From: Thiothrix subterranea
GTDB lineage: Bacteria > Pseudomonadota > Gammaproteobacteria > Thiotrichales > Thiotrichaceae
Length of the DNA: 64,000 nucleotides
Direction: 5' to 3'
Assembly: GCF_030930995.1 (NCBI RefSeq)
Contig: NZ_CP133217.1
Coordinates: 1,471,001-1,535,000 of the forward strand
Shown here: one piece after another, positions 54,026-63,767 of the stretch
Numbering within the stretch: position 1 is the first letter of the stretch
How the letters are laid out: every line of letters starts with the position of its first letter
The notes under the pieces: model-generated
The model's input: only the letters and a program-made list of their open reading frames with translations
The model's database searches: none
What the model was told of the DNA's origin: nothing
Program-made: the position numbers and the translations under genes

Positions 54026-56162
54026 CGCAGCCGATACCCCGCAGCGCCCAAAAATTGGTTTAGTCCTCGGCGGTGGCGGCGCAGCAGGCGTTTCCCACGT
54101 CGGTGTCCTCAAAGTTCTCGAAGCCAACAATATTCCCATCGACGTGATTGCAGGCAATAGCATGGGCGCAATTGTCGGCAGTTTGTACGCCTCCGGCATG
54201 AGTGCCGCCCAGATCGAAACGGTGGTGAATGAATTGGATTGGCTCAGCTTGTTCCGCGATGATGCTTCCCACCAAAACAAGTCTTACCAACAAAAGCAGC
54301 AAAGCGCGGACTTTTTCAGTGCGTTCAGCGTGGGTGTGTCCAAAGACGGGGTGAAATTGCCCAGCGGTTTGATTGACGGGCAACGCCTGATGTTTGAATT
54401 GCGGCGCTTGCTGAAGCCGGTGGAGCGGGTGAGTGATTTTGACCGTTTGCCGATTCCGTTCCGGGCGGTGGCAACCGATATTCGCACCGGTGAAACGGTG
54501 GTATTGAAACAGGGCAATTTGGCGACGGCGGTGCGGGCGAGCATGTCGATTCCGGGGCTGTTTGCGCCGGTGACGATCGACAAGCGTTTGCTGGTGGATG
54601 GTTTGGTGTCAAACAATTTGCCTGTGGACATTGCCAAGCAAATGGGGGCGGACATTGTAATCGTTTCCAGCATTCCCTCTGAAACCAACCGCAAGCTGGA
54701 TTCGGCGTTGGCTATTAGTTTGCAGTCGATGGATTTGTTGATGCGCAAAAGTAGCGCCAGCCAACTCAAGCTGATTCGTAAGGGTGTTGATATTCTAATT
54801 GAACCGCCGGTAGGGGGGATTGGCAATCTGGCCTTTGATCGGGTGAAAGAAACCATTCCGCTGGGGGAACGAGGGGCGCAAGCACAATTACCCGCATTAA
54901 AACGTTTAGCAGCAACAACCGCGCCGATCCCACGGCGGGCAGTGGCGCAGCAAAACAACCAAGACACGCCGATTCGGGTGGCAGCCGTTCATCTTGAAAA
55001 TGAGTCATCGTTGAGTGATAAGTTGGTGCGGCAAAAACTCGGTATCCAACCCGGTGAGGTGTTGGATGATCAGCGCTTGCAAGCAGGGCTGGAGCGCGTA
55101 TACGGCTTGGGGTATTTCAGTTTGGTGGACTATAACCTGACGCAACGCCCGGATGGTGATTACGACCTGAAGGTCATGGCGCGTAAGGCGGATCAAGGTG
55201 AGCAACGGGTCAGCACGGGGTTTGCGTTGAGTGATAATTTCAACGGTGATACCGGGTATCAGGCTGGGGTGAAATACGTGCGTCAAGGGCTTACCGCGCA
55301 AGGCACCGAATTGCGGCTGCAAGGGGTGATCGGTGAACGGATGCTGGCTTCTGCCGAATTGCATCACCCGTTACAGGATCATAATGCCACGTTCGTTGCC
55401 CCACGTGCTTGGTATCAAGAACGGGATGCCAGTATTTTGGATGGGGCGCAACAAGTGGCAACATTACGCGCGTCTGAAGCAGGCATTCAGGTGGATGTTG
55501 GGCGTGCGTTGAACAATAGTGCGGAAGCGCGTGCCGGAATATTCTTGCAGCGTATTGAACCTGAAGTTAAAACTGGCACGTTAACTTTGCCAGGTGATTC
55601 TTTGACCGAGGCGGGGTTGAAATTGCAATATCGGGCGGATACGTTGGATTCGGTGAATTTCCCGACTAAAGGCGGGCGCATGAGTGCAACGTATACACAC
55701 GGTATCAAAGCCTTGGGCAGTGACACGGATGTGTCGCGTATTGAGTTGGAACGTGAACAGGTGTGGAGCAAAGACAAGCATCGCGTGATTGCCAGTGGGC
55801 GACTGGAGGCGAATACCAATAATGAGGAAGGCTTGTTGTATAGCACGGGCGAGGCATTGCAAACCGGTCGCTTGGCGTTTACCGATAATGATCAGTTGAT
55901 TGGTAATTATACGCTGGATGGTTCACTGACGTACATGCGCGAACTGGCGGAAGTGCCGCAGATTGCTAAAGTGCACGTCGGCGCATCGGTGGGGGCGCGG
56001 CAAGCCTGGCAGGAGGCGGAGGATGTGGCCTTGGGTGATTTGCGGGGTACGGGGTCGGTGTTTGTGGGCGGGGAAACACCGGTCGGGCCTGCATTTATTG
56101 GGGTGCGCAAAACTCAGGGCTTGGATCAGGAAGCGTATTTTAATTTTGGACGGGATTTTTAA
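53976..56162 (+). CDS. patatin-like phospholipase fused to POTRA/Omp85-type barrel (PlpD-like)
   Basis: This 728-residue protein has a signal peptide of about 19 residues ending QANA. A patatin domain follows (about 28-260, glycine loop GLVLGGGGAAGVSHVGVLK, nucleophile elbow GNSMGAIVG, dyad aspartate in VDGLVSNNLP where the usual motif is DGG). Next comes a POTRA-like segment (about 330-405, RQKLGIQPGEVLDDQRLQAGLERVYGLGYFSLV) and a C-terminal barrel ending QEAYFNFGRDF. PlpD-type proteins place the lipase outside through the barrel (type Vd). It starts inside the exonuclease gene. An ATG two codons upstream (53970) is also possible. Confidence 0.9.
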   Translation: MKFLVALLLVLSLTQANAADTPQRPKIGLVLGGGGAAGVSHVGVLKVLEANNIPIDVIAGNSMGAIVGSLYASGMSAAQIETVVNELDWLSLFRDDASHQNKSYQQKQQSADFFSAFSVGVSKDGVKLPSGLIDGQRLMFELRRLLKPVERVSDFDRLPIPFRAVATDIRTGETVVLKQGNLATAVRASMSIPGLFAPVTIDKRLLVDGLVSNNLPVDIAKQMGADIVIVSSIPSETNRKLDSALAISLQSMDLLMRKSSASQLKLIRKGVDILIEPPVGGIGNLAFDRVKETIPLGERGAQAQLPALKRLAATTAPIPRRAVAQQNNQDTPIRVAAVHLENESSLSDKLVRQKLGIQPGEVLDDQRLQAGLERVYGLGYFSLVDYNLTQRPDGDYDLKVMARKADQGEQRVSTGFALSDNFNGDTGYQAGVKYVRQGLTAQGTELRLQGVIGERMLASAELHHPLQDHNATFVAPRAWYQERDASILDGAQQVATLRASEAGIQVDVGRALNNSAEARAGIFLQRIEPEVKTGTLTLPGDSLTEAGLKLQYRADTLDSVNFPTKGGRMSATYTHGIKALGSDTDVSRIELEREQVWSKDKHRVIASGRLEANTNNEEGLLYSTGEALQTGRLAFTDNDQLIGNYTLDGSLTYMRELAEVPQIAKVHVGASVGARQAWQEAEDVALGDLRGTGSVFVGGETPVGPAFIGVRKTQGLDQEAYFNFGRDF

Positions 56163-56180
56163 AGACCCCGTCGTTAGTTA

Positions 56181-56249
56181 AAGAGGGCGACCAGCCGGTC
56201 GCCCCTACATGCACCCTCTGCGTAGGGGCGACCGGCTGGTCGCCCTCTT
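56181..56249. repeat. REPIN-like palindromic element, copy 2
   Basis: The 28-nt arm AAGAGGGCGACCAGCCGGTCG-CCCCTAC (56181-56208) and its exact reverse complement (56222-56249) flank a 13-nt loop. Each arm is itself a hairpin, GGGCGACC-AGCC-GGTCGCCC. The outer bases match the element at 35941. A third half-copy (GGTCGCCCCTACATG, 56259-56273) follows. It lies between the convergent patatin and yceI genes and could end transcription. Confidence 0.88.
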
Positions 56250-56285
56250 CATGTTTCTGGTCGCCCCTACATGTTTCAATCGGCG

Positions 56286-56846
56286 TTATTTCTTCACGCC
56301 TTCAATCGACAAGATCATTTCGACTTCTTTGGACGCTGGCCCCAAATCTTTTTCAATGCCGAAATCGGCGAGGGCAAATTTGGTGCTGCCCTCAAAACCA
56401 CGGCGGAAACCGCCCCACGGGTCAGCACCCGCGCCGATTTCTTTCACGTCGATCGTGATCGGTTTGGTAACGCCGTGCAGGGTTAAGTTGCCTTCCAGCT
56501 TACCGCCGCTGTACTTGGTGCTGACGAATTTGGCTTCCGGGAATTTGGCAACGTCCAGAAAATCTTCACTGCTCAAGTGCTTGTCGCGTTCCGCGTGGTT
56601 GCTGTTGACGCTGGTGGTGTCGATGGTCACTTCCACTTTAGCAGCGTCGGGCGTTTTCTCGTCGTAGCTGAAATTGCCGCTGAATTTGTCAAACCGCCCA
56701 TACAGCCAGCTATAGCCCAAGTGTTGGATGCGGAACTGGATGAAAGCGTGCATTCCTTCGGTGTCGATGGTGTAATCGTCCGCGTGTGCTGTGGAGCCTG
56801 CGAACAAACCCAGTGCTAACAATGAAGTGGCGAGTGCTTTTTTCAT
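56286..56846 (-). CDS. YceI-family periplasmic protein
   Basis: This 186-residue lipocalin-like protein has a signal peptide ending AGSTAHA. The mature part begins [42 protein letters not shown], and later [28 protein letters not shown] and [30 protein letters not shown] are typical of YceI. Family members bind isoprenoid quinones or similar lipids. It is cotranscribed with the cytochrome b561 gene 21 nt upstream, as in many proteobacteria. Confidence 0.92.
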   Translation of the reverse strand: MKKALATSLLALGLFAGSTAHADDYTIDTEGMHAFIQFRIQHLGYSWLYGRFDKFSGNFSYDEKTPDAAKVEVTIDTTSVNSNHAERDKHLSSEDFLDVAKFPEAKFVSTKYSGGKLEGNLTLHGVTKPITIDVKEIGAGADPWGGFRRGFEGSTKFALADFGIEKDLGPASKEVEMILSIEGVKK

Positions 56847-56867
56847 GTGAATCTCCTTGGTGTGTCA

Positions 56868-57419
56868 TTAACCCTTGCCTAACATACGGGTCAAGGTGTT
56901 GTCTTTCCAATAAAAATGGTGGATGAAAGCAGCCAGCGCGTGTACGCCGACCAGTAAAATAAACAAGATTCCGGCAATTTCGTGAATATCGCCTGCCAGT
57001 TCGTCGCGTTCCTTGCTTTGCGGCAACAGGGCAGGCACTTCAAACCAATCAAACACGTTAATGCCATGCCCTTTTGCCGTCGAAATCAAATAGCCGCTGA
57101 TTAGCATAATGGTCAGCAAGCCGTACAGTGCAAGGTGTCCCAGTTTACCTAACAGATGGGTGAGTTTTGGTGCATGACCGCTTGCAGGAAGCGGGCGCGG
57201 TTGGGCATACACCCATGCCAACCGCATCAGCAACAAACCACCCAAGATCACGCCCACTGCCTTGTGCCATTTTGGTAGTGTGTGATACAGCGCGTCGTAA
57301 TACTCCAGTTCCACCATGTAGTCGCCGATGAAATACATGCCGATCAGCACCACTGCCATAACCCAGTGCAACGCAATCGACACCACGCCATACGTCTTTT
57401 CCGAATTTCCAATCTGCAT
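56868..57419 (-). CDS. cytochrome b561 family protein
   Basis: This four-helix diheme membrane cytochrome of 183 residues includes YGVVSIALHWVMAVVLIGMYFIG, PKWHKAVGVILGGLLLMRLAWVY, LGHLALYGLLTIMLISGYLIST and EIAGILFILLVGVHALAAFIHHFYWKDNTLTRML, with the expected heme histidines. It likely shuttles electrons from the quinone pool, perhaps to or from the neighbouring YceI protein. The ATG is followed by an 11-nt gap back to the pirin gene stop, so the three may share a transcript. Confidence 0.92.
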   Translation of the reverse strand: MQIGNSEKTYGVVSIALHWVMAVVLIGMYFIGDYMVELEYYDALYHTLPKWHKAVGVILGGLLLMRLAWVYAQPRPLPASGHAPKLTHLLGKLGHLALYGLLTIMLISGYLISTAKGHGINVFDWFEVPALLPQSKERDELAGDIHEIAGILFILLVGVHALAAFIHHFYWKDNTLTRMLGKG

Positions 57420-57429
57420 AAATCACCTG

Positions 57430-58125
57430 CTACGGCAAATCGAACACCAAAAATTCCGCTGAATCGGGTGTACTAAACAGCAATTGCGTTTCCTCACGAA
57501 TTTGCAGTGCATCACCCGCCTGCAACACCATCCCGTTTACCTGCAAGTTACCACGAGCGACATGCACATACACCGCACGATTTTCCGAGCGTAGATACGT
57601 GACTTGCTCACCTGCTGCCAAGATGCTGGCGTATAAATTGGCATCGGTATTCATGGTTAACGAGCCATCATGCCCATCCGCCGATACCAGCAATTGCAGC
57701 TTGCCGCGCCGTTGTTCCAGCGGAAAATGCTCCTGCGCATACCCTGGTTGAATTCCCGTAAACGTGGGCAATAACCAGATTTGCAGCAAATGCACCGCTG
57801 CGGTTTCCGAATGATTAAATTCCGAATGCAAAATCCCGCGCCCTGCACTCATGCGCTGTACATCGCCGGGGCGAATCGTGCTGCCATTGCCGAGGCTATC
57901 TTTGTGCGACAACGCGCCTTTCATCACATAAGTGACGATTTCCATATCACGATGCCCGTGCATCGGGAAGCCGCCTTTCGCCGCTACCCAATCTTCATTA
58001 ATGACCCGTAGCGATGAAAAAGACATGCGCTGGGGATCGTAATACTCGCTAAACGAAAAGCTGTGTCGGCTGTCCAACCAGTCGTTGGTGAATGCCCCGC
58101 GTGAATCGGCACGAATGAGTTCCAT
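57430..58125 (-). CDS. pirin family protein (YhhW-like quercetin dioxygenase)
   Basis: The 231-residue bicupin has the N-terminal pirin metal site FPMHGHRDMEIVTYVMKGALSHKDSLGN and MSAGRGILHSEFNHSE, with histidines that bind metal. The C-terminal cupin is reduced (LYASILAAGEQVTYLRSENRAVYVHVARGNLQVNG). It matches YhhW-like pirins, some of which have quercetinase activity. It is divergent from a LysR regulator at 58229 that probably controls it, as is common for this pair. Confidence 0.9.
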   Translation of the reverse strand: MELIRADSRGAFTNDWLDSRHSFSFSEYYDPQRMSFSSLRVINEDWVAAKGGFPMHGHRDMEIVTYVMKGALSHKDSLGNGSTIRPGDVQRMSAGRGILHSEFNHSETAAVHLLQIWLLPTFTGIQPGYAQEHFPLEQRRGKLQLLVSADGHDGSLTMNTDANLYASILAAGEQVTYLRSENRAVYVHVARGNLQVNGMVLQAGDALQIREETQLLFSTPDSAEFLVFDLP

Positions 58126-58228
58126 AATTTGCTCCTTGAAAGGGTGTTTACCTGAGCAAAAGAATAAGGTTTAATGAGTTTTTGATAAAGACACCAAAAA
58201 TACATTAACTCTCAACAGGAAGTTAATA

Positions 58229-59119
58229 ATGAGTCGCTTGGATTACATGGCTAATTTTGTTGCTGTCGTCGACACTGGCAGCATTACCGCTGCGGCGGAC
58301 AAGCTGGAACTGACTGTTGCTGCGGTGAGTAAGCGTTTGAAAATGCTTGAAACCGAGTTGGGAGTACGCTTGCTGACCCGCAATACCCGCCAACTGTCTT
58401 TGACCGAAGCAGGGCATTATTACTACCAGCATTGCCGCGAAATTCAGGAGGAAGTAAACCGAGTGGATCAACATTTGCTGGCAATGCAGGGCAAACTCAG
58501 TGGCGAGTTACGCATCAATATGCCGATGACTTATGGCAAAGTACGCCTCACCAAACTGCTGATCCGATTTTTGCAGCAACACCCCGATATTCACCTGACC
58601 GCGCATTTGGACGATGCTTATACCGATGCGGCGAGTGGTGATTACGATGTGGTCATCCGTATCGGCGTGCTAGACGATTCGCGTCTGGTGGCTCGTAAGC
58701 TGGAAAATGCTTACTTGCTGCCCGTCGCCGCGCCTGCCTATTTGCAACAACACGGTACACCGCAAACGCCCGCCGAGTTAGCCAAACACCAATGTCTGCA
58801 TTACACCAATGTTAGTCACCGCGAAGGTTGGACGCTTTATAATCAAGCCGGACACGCCAGCAATGTGCAAATACGCGGGCAATTATGCGCCAATAATGGC
58901 GAAGTGCTGAAACAAGCCGCGATTGCAGGCATGGGCGTGGTGTTGCTACCGGATTTTGAATTGCAGGAAGCGTTGGCAAAAGGTGAGTTGGTGCGGATTT
59001 TGCCGGACTATGCCGCGCAAACCGTATCGGTCTACGCGGTTTATCCCAGTCGGCAGTTTTTGCCCGAAAAGACACGGGCATTGGTCGATTTTTTGATTGG
59101 TGCGCTGCAAATAGCTTAA
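58229..59119 (+). CDS. LysR family transcriptional regulator
   Basis: This 296-residue LTTR has an N-terminal winged helix ([56 protein letters not shown]) and a C-terminal ligand-binding domain with [22 protein letters not shown] and the closing [18 protein letters not shown]. Its ligand is unknown. It lies head-to-head with the pirin gene and probably regulates both. Its stop overlaps the convergent DedA gene by 4 nt. Confidence 0.92.
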   Translation: MSRLDYMANFVAVVDTGSITAAADKLELTVAAVSKRLKMLETELGVRLLTRNTRQLSLTEAGHYYYQHCREIQEEVNRVDQHLLAMQGKLSGELRINMPMTYGKVRLTKLLIRFLQQHPDIHLTAHLDDAYTDAASGDYDVVIRIGVLDDSRLVARKLENAYLLPVAAPAYLQQHGTPQTPAELAKHQCLHYTNVSHREGWTLYNQAGHASNVQIRGQLCANNGEVLKQAAIAGMGVVLLPDFELQEALAKGELVRILPDYAAQTVSVYAVYPSRQFLPEKTRALVDFLIGALQIA

Positions 59120-59718
59120 GCAGCGCGGCGTTTTTGCCAAACCACGTAAGTGACTAACACCAATGCCACAAAACCCAGCGTTGCCAGTGTCAAGGTTGCT
59201 AGGTTTTCTTTAATCAATGCCTGATTGTCACCAATCACATAACCGAGGAATGCCAAAACCATGACCCATAAACCAGCCCCTAAGCCGGTGTAAAATGCAA
59301 ACAAGGGGATATTCATGCGAGCCAGTCCCGCAGGCAATGAAATGTATTGACGTACTGCGGGAATCAAACGCCCGCTGAAGGTTGAAACATGACCGTGTTT
59401 TGCAAAGAACGTTTCCATGCGTTGTAAATGCTCCTCTTTGAACATCACGTATTTGCCATAGCGCACCAAAAACGGTCGTCCAAAGTGGAAGGCTAACCAA
59501 TAATTAAACAATGCACCGGCTAAGCTGCCGCCTAGACCTGCTGCAATCGCCAGCCACAAATTCATTTTGCCTTGGTGTGCCAGATAGCCAGCGGGAATCA
59601 TGGCCACTTCGCTGGGGAAGGGGAAAAACGTTGATTCCAAAAACATCATCACAAAAATGCCGGTATAGCTCCAGCCGTGTACTGTATTGACAATCCAGTC
59701 AATAATTTCATGCAACAT
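59116..59718 (-). CDS. DedA family membrane protein
   Basis: This 200-residue polytopic protein has the DedA/SNARE-associated signature [17 protein letters not shown] and the core [36 protein letters not shown], with the conserved arginines. DedA proteins flip undecaprenyl phosphate or other lipids across the membrane. It is 14 nt downstream of the PIN-PhoH gene on the same strand. Confidence 0.92.
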   Translation of the reverse strand: MLHEIIDWIVNTVHGWSYTGIFVMMFLESTFFPFPSEVAMIPAGYLAHQGKMNLWLAIAAGLGGSLAGALFNYWLAFHFGRPFLVRYGKYVMFKEEHLQRMETFFAKHGHVSTFSGRLIPAVRQYISLPAGLARMNIPLFAFYTGLGAGLWVMVLAFLGYVIGDNQALIKENLATLTLATLGFVALVLVTYVVWQKRRAA

Positions 59719-59732
59719 ATTAAGCCCTTACG

Positions 59733-61154
59733 TTATAAATGGTCGGAAGCGTAATCTGCCAAGCGCGAACGTTCGCCGCGTTGCAGTGTCACGTGTCCGC
59801 CATGTTCCCAGCCCTTGAAACGATCCACCACATACGTCAAACCAGAAGAAGTTTCGGTCAAATACGGTGTATCAATCTGCGCAATATTCCCTAAACACAC
59901 GACTTTGGTTCCCGGCCCTGCGCGGGTAATCAGGGTTTTCATCTGTTTGGGGGTGAGGTTTTGCGCTTCGTCGATAATAATATACCGATTCAGGAAGGTT
60001 CGACCACGCATAAAATTTAGCGATTTGATCTTGATTTTGCTCATCAGAAACTCATCGGTGGCGCTTCGACCCCATTTGCTGCCGCCACTGGGTTGGGTGA
60101 GGACTTCGAGGTTATCCATGAGCGCACCCATCCACGGTGCCATTTTTTCCTCTTCCGTACCGGGTAAAAAGCCGATGTCTTCGCCGACTGGCACGGTGAC
60201 ACGGGTCATAATGATTTCTTTGTACAGTTGTTCATCCAGCAATTGCGCCAAACCAGCGGCGAGTGTCAGCAAGGTTTTACCCGTCCCAGCCGCGCCTAAC
60301 AGGGTGACGAAATCAATGTCAGGATCCATCAGCAAATTCAGGGCGAAATTTTGCTCGCGGTTGCGGGCGGTAATCCCCCAAACGGCGTGGCGTGGCTCGG
60401 TGAAATCGCGGATGGTTTCAATAATGACGTGATCAAGCGTTTTTTTACGCACAATCGCTTGAAACGGTTGGTCGCCCGGTAAGGCTAAGAAATGCCCCGG
60501 TAGCCATTCTTGGGTCAATGGACCGAACAATTTGTAGAAGGTATGCCCGTGTTCTTTCCAGGACTCCATTTCCTTGTTGTGGGCTTCCCAGAAATCGGCG
60601 GGCAATTCGTGGAAACCCGTGGGCAACAAGTCGGCATCATCCAACACTTGGTCGTTGAAATAATCCTCCGCTTTCAAGCCCACAATCGTGGCTTTAATGC
60701 GCAGGTTGATGTCTTTGGAGACCAAAATCACGTCACGTTCGGGGTATTTATCCCGCAAGCTCAAGGCGACGGTGAGGATAGTATTGTCGGGCGAATCCCC
60801 TGGCAAACCCGTTGGGGCAGGATAATTCAGCGCCTCGGTTTGAAACAGCAGTTTGCCGCTGGGCGCTTTGCCATTACCGAACATCGGGTTGCTGGAGAAC
60901 GGCACACCAGAATGAATGGCATCGGCTCCGGCGGCGGAAATCAGATCATCCATAAAGCGGCTGACTTGCCGTACATTACGCGCCACTTCTGACACGCCTT
61001 TTTTGCTGTGATCCAGCTCTTCCAATACCACCATCGGCAGGAAAATATCATGTTCTTGGAAGCGGAATAAGGCAGTCGGGTCGTGCATCAGCACGTTAGT
61101 GTCGAGGACAAATAAGCGGTTTACGTGGGTATGGGGGGCGTGTGCTGGACTCAT
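59733..61154 (-). CDS. PIN-domain PhoH family ATPase / ribonuclease
   Basis: The 473-residue protein has an N-terminal PIN nuclease (about 10-150, LFVLDTNVLMHDPTALFRF, VVLEELDHSKKG, ILVSKDINLRIKA) and a C-terminal PhoH helicase-like ATPase (about 230-470, LGAAGTGKTLLTLAAGLAQ, RGRTFLNRYIIIDEAQNLTPKQMKTLITR). PIN-PhoH proteins act as RNA helicase/RNases in toxin-antitoxin-like or RNA-turnover roles. The ATG at 61154 has AAGGAG 4 nt upstream. The longer frame to 61262 enters bcp and is rejected. Confidence 0.93.
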   Translation of the reverse strand: MSPAHAPHTHVNRLFVLDTNVLMHDPTALFRFQEHDIFLPMVVLEELDHSKKGVSEVARNVRQVSRFMDDLISAAGADAIHSGVPFSSNPMFGNGKAPSGKLLFQTEALNYPAPTGLPGDSPDNTILTVALSLRDKYPERDVILVSKDINLRIKATIVGLKAEDYFNDQVLDDADLLPTGFHELPADFWEAHNKEMESWKEHGHTFYKLFGPLTQEWLPGHFLALPGDQPFQAIVRKKTLDHVIIETIRDFTEPRHAVWGITARNREQNFALNLLMDPDIDFVTLLGAAGTGKTLLTLAAGLAQLLDEQLYKEIIMTRVTVPVGEDIGFLPGTEEEKMAPWMGALMDNLEVLTQPSGGSKWGRSATDEFLMSKIKIKSLNFMRGRTFLNRYIIIDEAQNLTPKQMKTLITRAGPGTKVVCLGNIAQIDTPYLTETSSGLTYVVDRFKGWEHGGHVTLQRGERSRLADYASDHL

Positions 61155-61195
61155 GATACTCCTTAAGGTCATATTGTAAGCATTATCTTGGGTGT

Positions 61196-61669
61196 TTAAA
61201 CCAGCGCTTGTACCGCTGCCAATACTGCCGCAACGTGTGCTTTCACCGACACTTTGCGCCATTCGTGCCGCAACATACCTTGCTTATCTATCAGGAACGT
61301 GCTGCGTTCAATACCGAGTACCTGTTTGCCATACATATTTTTCAATTTGATGACATCGAACAATTTGCAGGCGATTTCATCGACATCCGCCAGCAGTTCA
61401 AAGGGAAAGGCTTGTTTCGCCTTGAAATTCTCATGCGATTTCAAACTATCCCGCGAAATGCCAAAGACCACGGTGTCGGCGGCTTGGAATTCTGTGTAGG
61501 CATCGCGGAAATCCTGTCCTTCCGTGGTGCAGCCGGGCGTGCTGTCCTTAGGGTAAAAATAGAGGACAACATTGGCTTTTTCCTGAAAATCGGATAGGCG
61601 GAAGGTTAAGCCAGCCGTAGCGGCTAAGCTGAAGTCAGGTACAGGTGTTCCGAGGGTTGGGGTCGTCAT
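61196..61669 (-). CDS. bcp: peroxiredoxin, Bcp/PrxQ type
   Basis: The 157-residue thiol peroxidase has a peroxidatic cysteine at residue 47 in YFYPKDSTPGCTTEGQDF. The second cysteine of the E. coli type (five residues later) is absent, and another cysteine lies at 101 (EIACKLF), so it may resolve differently or act as a 1-Cys enzyme. FPFELLADVDEIACKLFDV and IERSTFLIDKQGMLRHEWR are typical. It is divergent from dapA, with an 80-nt spacer holding both promoters. Confidence 0.93.
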   Translation of the reverse strand: MTTPTLGTPVPDFSLAATAGLTFRLSDFQEKANVVLYFYPKDSTPGCTTEGQDFRDAYTEFQAADTVVFGISRDSLKSHENFKAKQAFPFELLADVDEIACKLFDVIKLKNMYGKQVLGIERSTFLIDKQGMLRHEWRKVSVKAHVAAVLAAVQALV

Positions 61670-61749
61670 GGCGTTCTCCTTTCGTGTAATGCTTGTGTTT
61701 CATTACCCGCCTCAGTAGTATGCTGTCAAACTATTTTTTGGAGATTTGC

Positions 61750-62631
61750 ATGTTTCGCGGCAGTATGGTGGCACTCATAACCCCGATGAAAGCCAATGGG
61801 GACGTGGATGAGGCGGCGTTGGAAGCGCTGGTGGCGTTCCATTTGGAAAACGGCACCGACGCTATTGTGGCAGTCGGCACAACCGGCGAATCGGCAACCT
61901 TGAATTACAAGGAACACCGGCATGTCATGAAACGTGTGATTGATTTGGTGGCGGGTAAAATTCCGGTCATCGCAGGCACTGGCTCGAATAGTACCGCCGA
62001 AGCGATTGAAATGACCGAAATCGCCATGCAGGACGGCGCGGATGCTTGCTTGCTGGTGACGCCTTACTACAATAAGCCGACGCAAGAAGGCTTGTATCAG
62101 CATTATAAGTTGATTGCAGAACGGGTAGCTATTCCCCAAATTCTTTACAATGTACCGGGGCGCACGTCATGTGACATGTTACCTGAAACGGTTGAGCGTT
62201 TGGCGGCGATCCCTAATATCGTCGGCATTAAAGAAGCCACCGGTAATCTGGAACGTGCTGCTGACATTTTACAGCGTTGTGGCGACCGTATGGATTTGTA
62301 CAGTGGCGATGACGCGACGGCCATGGAATTGATTCTGATGGGCGGCAAAGGTGATATTTCCGTCACTGCCAACGTTGCGCCTAAGGCGATGCATGAAATG
62401 TGCGCTGCCGCTTTAGCGGGTGATCGGGAAACGGCGAGCCGTATCAATGCTACACTTGCAGCATTGCATACCGATTTGTTCCTTGAACCTAACCCGATGC
62501 CGGTAAAATGGGCGTTGGCGCAGATGGGTTTTGGGGATGAGCGCGGCATACGTTTACCGCTTGTCCCGTGTTCTGAGGCTATTAAGCCCCAAGTGCTGGC
62601 AGCCATGCGTCAAGCCGGTATTGAGTGTTAG
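61750..62631 (+). CDS. dapA: 4-hydroxy-tetrahydrodipicolinate synthase
   Basis: DapA condenses pyruvate and aspartate semialdehyde in lysine and diaminopimelate synthesis. The 293-residue TIM barrel has GSMVALITPMKANGDVD, VGTTGESATL, VTPYYNKPTQEGLYQHY with the catalytic tyrosine and the Schiff-base lysine in IVGIKEATGN. The ATG at 61750 follows GGAG by 7 nt. The upstream in-frame start at 61693 adds non-conserved residues and is rejected. bamC follows 20 nt downstream, the order seen in E. coli (dapA-nlpB). Confidence 0.96.
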   Translation: MFRGSMVALITPMKANGDVDEAALEALVAFHLENGTDAIVAVGTTGESATLNYKEHRHVMKRVIDLVAGKIPVIAGTGSNSTAEAIEMTEIAMQDGADACLLVTPYYNKPTQEGLYQHYKLIAERVAIPQILYNVPGRTSCDMLPETVERLAAIPNIVGIKEATGNLERAADILQRCGDRMDLYSGDDATAMELILMGGKGDISVTANVAPKAMHEMCAAALAGDRETASRINATLAALHTDLFLEPNPMPVKWALAQMGFGDERGIRLPLVPCSEAIKPQVLAAMRQAGIEC

Positions 62632-62651
62632 TTTTCTAAACGGAATAGACA

Positions 62652-63767
62652 ATGAGTCCCATGAATATACTTCCTCTGTCACGTTCAGTGGTGGTTATCG
62701 GTTCAGCACTGATACTGTCTGCTTGCTCCGGCTTGAACATTGATTCAGTCGGTGATCGGGTGGATTACAAAAACAATAAAAGCGTTAATTCGCTAGAAGT
62801 TCCCCCGGATTTGAATGCGCCTGACTATGACCCGACTTATGCCACCATTCCCGGTGGTTCGGTGAGTGCGGCGGCGTTGGCTCGCGGTGAGGCGCAACAA
62901 GGTAATGCGGTGGTGTTGCCGACCAATGCCGCTATCCAGCTTATGCGTGAAGGCAATGTGCGTTGGCTACAGGTCAATGCTCCCGCTGAAGCGGTCTGGC
63001 CGAAATTGCACGAGTTTTGGCGGGCAATGGGTGTGGCTGTTAAGCGTGATGAGCCGCGTGTTGGTATCATGGAAACCGATTGGGCGGAAAACAAAGCTGA
63101 AATTCCATTGGATTTCATCCGTAAAACCATCGGCAAGGCGCTTGAAGGCATGTATGACGCGGGTAGCCGTGATCGCTTTAAAATTCGGTTGGAACGTCCT
63201 GCTGCTCAAGCGACCAATATCTACCTTAGTCATGAGCGTGCGGAAGAATCCGTCAGTGGCACTGGGGTAAAATGGCAATACGCGCCAGCAAGACCTGAGT
63301 TGGAAGCAGAAATGCTGAACCGTTTGATGGTTTTCCTGCAAGGTGGTAATGCCACTGCTAACGCTCAGCCTGTAGCAGAATCGAAGTTGACCGCTGTGCA
63401 AGTCGCCATGACGCAATTGGAAGGCGGGCAACCCGGTTTGGTAGTGGGTGGTGCGGCTAATGATGTCTGGATTCGTACCGGCGTGATGCTGGGGCGGATT
63501 GGCATGAGCATCGAAGGGCAGCAGCGTGCAAATGGTGTTTACCTTGCCAGTTACGACGGTGATAACAAAGATAACAAGCAAGGTTTCTTTAGCCGTTTGC
63601 TCAAGTCCGATAAAGACATGTTGAAAGTTGGTGGCAAATACCAGGTACAAATCTCTGATGCGGGCAATCGTAGCTTGATTACGGTTGGCGATGCTGATGG
63701 CAGCCCATTGAAACCAGCAGTAGCCACCGAACTGCTGGAGCGCCTCAAGTCTGAATTTGAGCGCTAA
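62652..63767 (+). CDS. bamC: outer membrane protein assembly factor BamC
   Basis: This lipoprotein of 371 residues has lipobox LILSAC and an unstructured N-terminal segment that in E. coli BamC contacts BamD (VGDRVDYKNNKSVNSLEVPPDLNAPDYD). It has two helix-grip domains, about 95-220 (RWLQVNAPAEAVWPKLHEFWRAMGVAVKRDEPRVGIMETDWAENKAEIP) and about 260-370. It is part of the Bam complex that inserts outer-membrane barrels such as BtuB. The stop overlaps the next ATG (TAATG). Confidence 0.93.
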   Translation: MSPMNILPLSRSVVVIGSALILSACSGLNIDSVGDRVDYKNNKSVNSLEVPPDLNAPDYDPTYATIPGGSVSAAALARGEAQQGNAVVLPTNAAIQLMREGNVRWLQVNAPAEAVWPKLHEFWRAMGVAVKRDEPRVGIMETDWAENKAEIPLDFIRKTIGKALEGMYDAGSRDRFKIRLERPAAQATNIYLSHERAEESVSGTGVKWQYAPARPELEAEMLNRLMVFLQGGNATANAQPVAESKLTAVQVAMTQLEGGQPGLVVGGAANDVWIRTGVMLGRIGMSIEGQQRANGVYLASYDGDNKDNKQGFFSRLLKSDKDMLKVGGKYQVQISDAGNRSLITVGDADGSPLKPAVATELLERLKSEFER

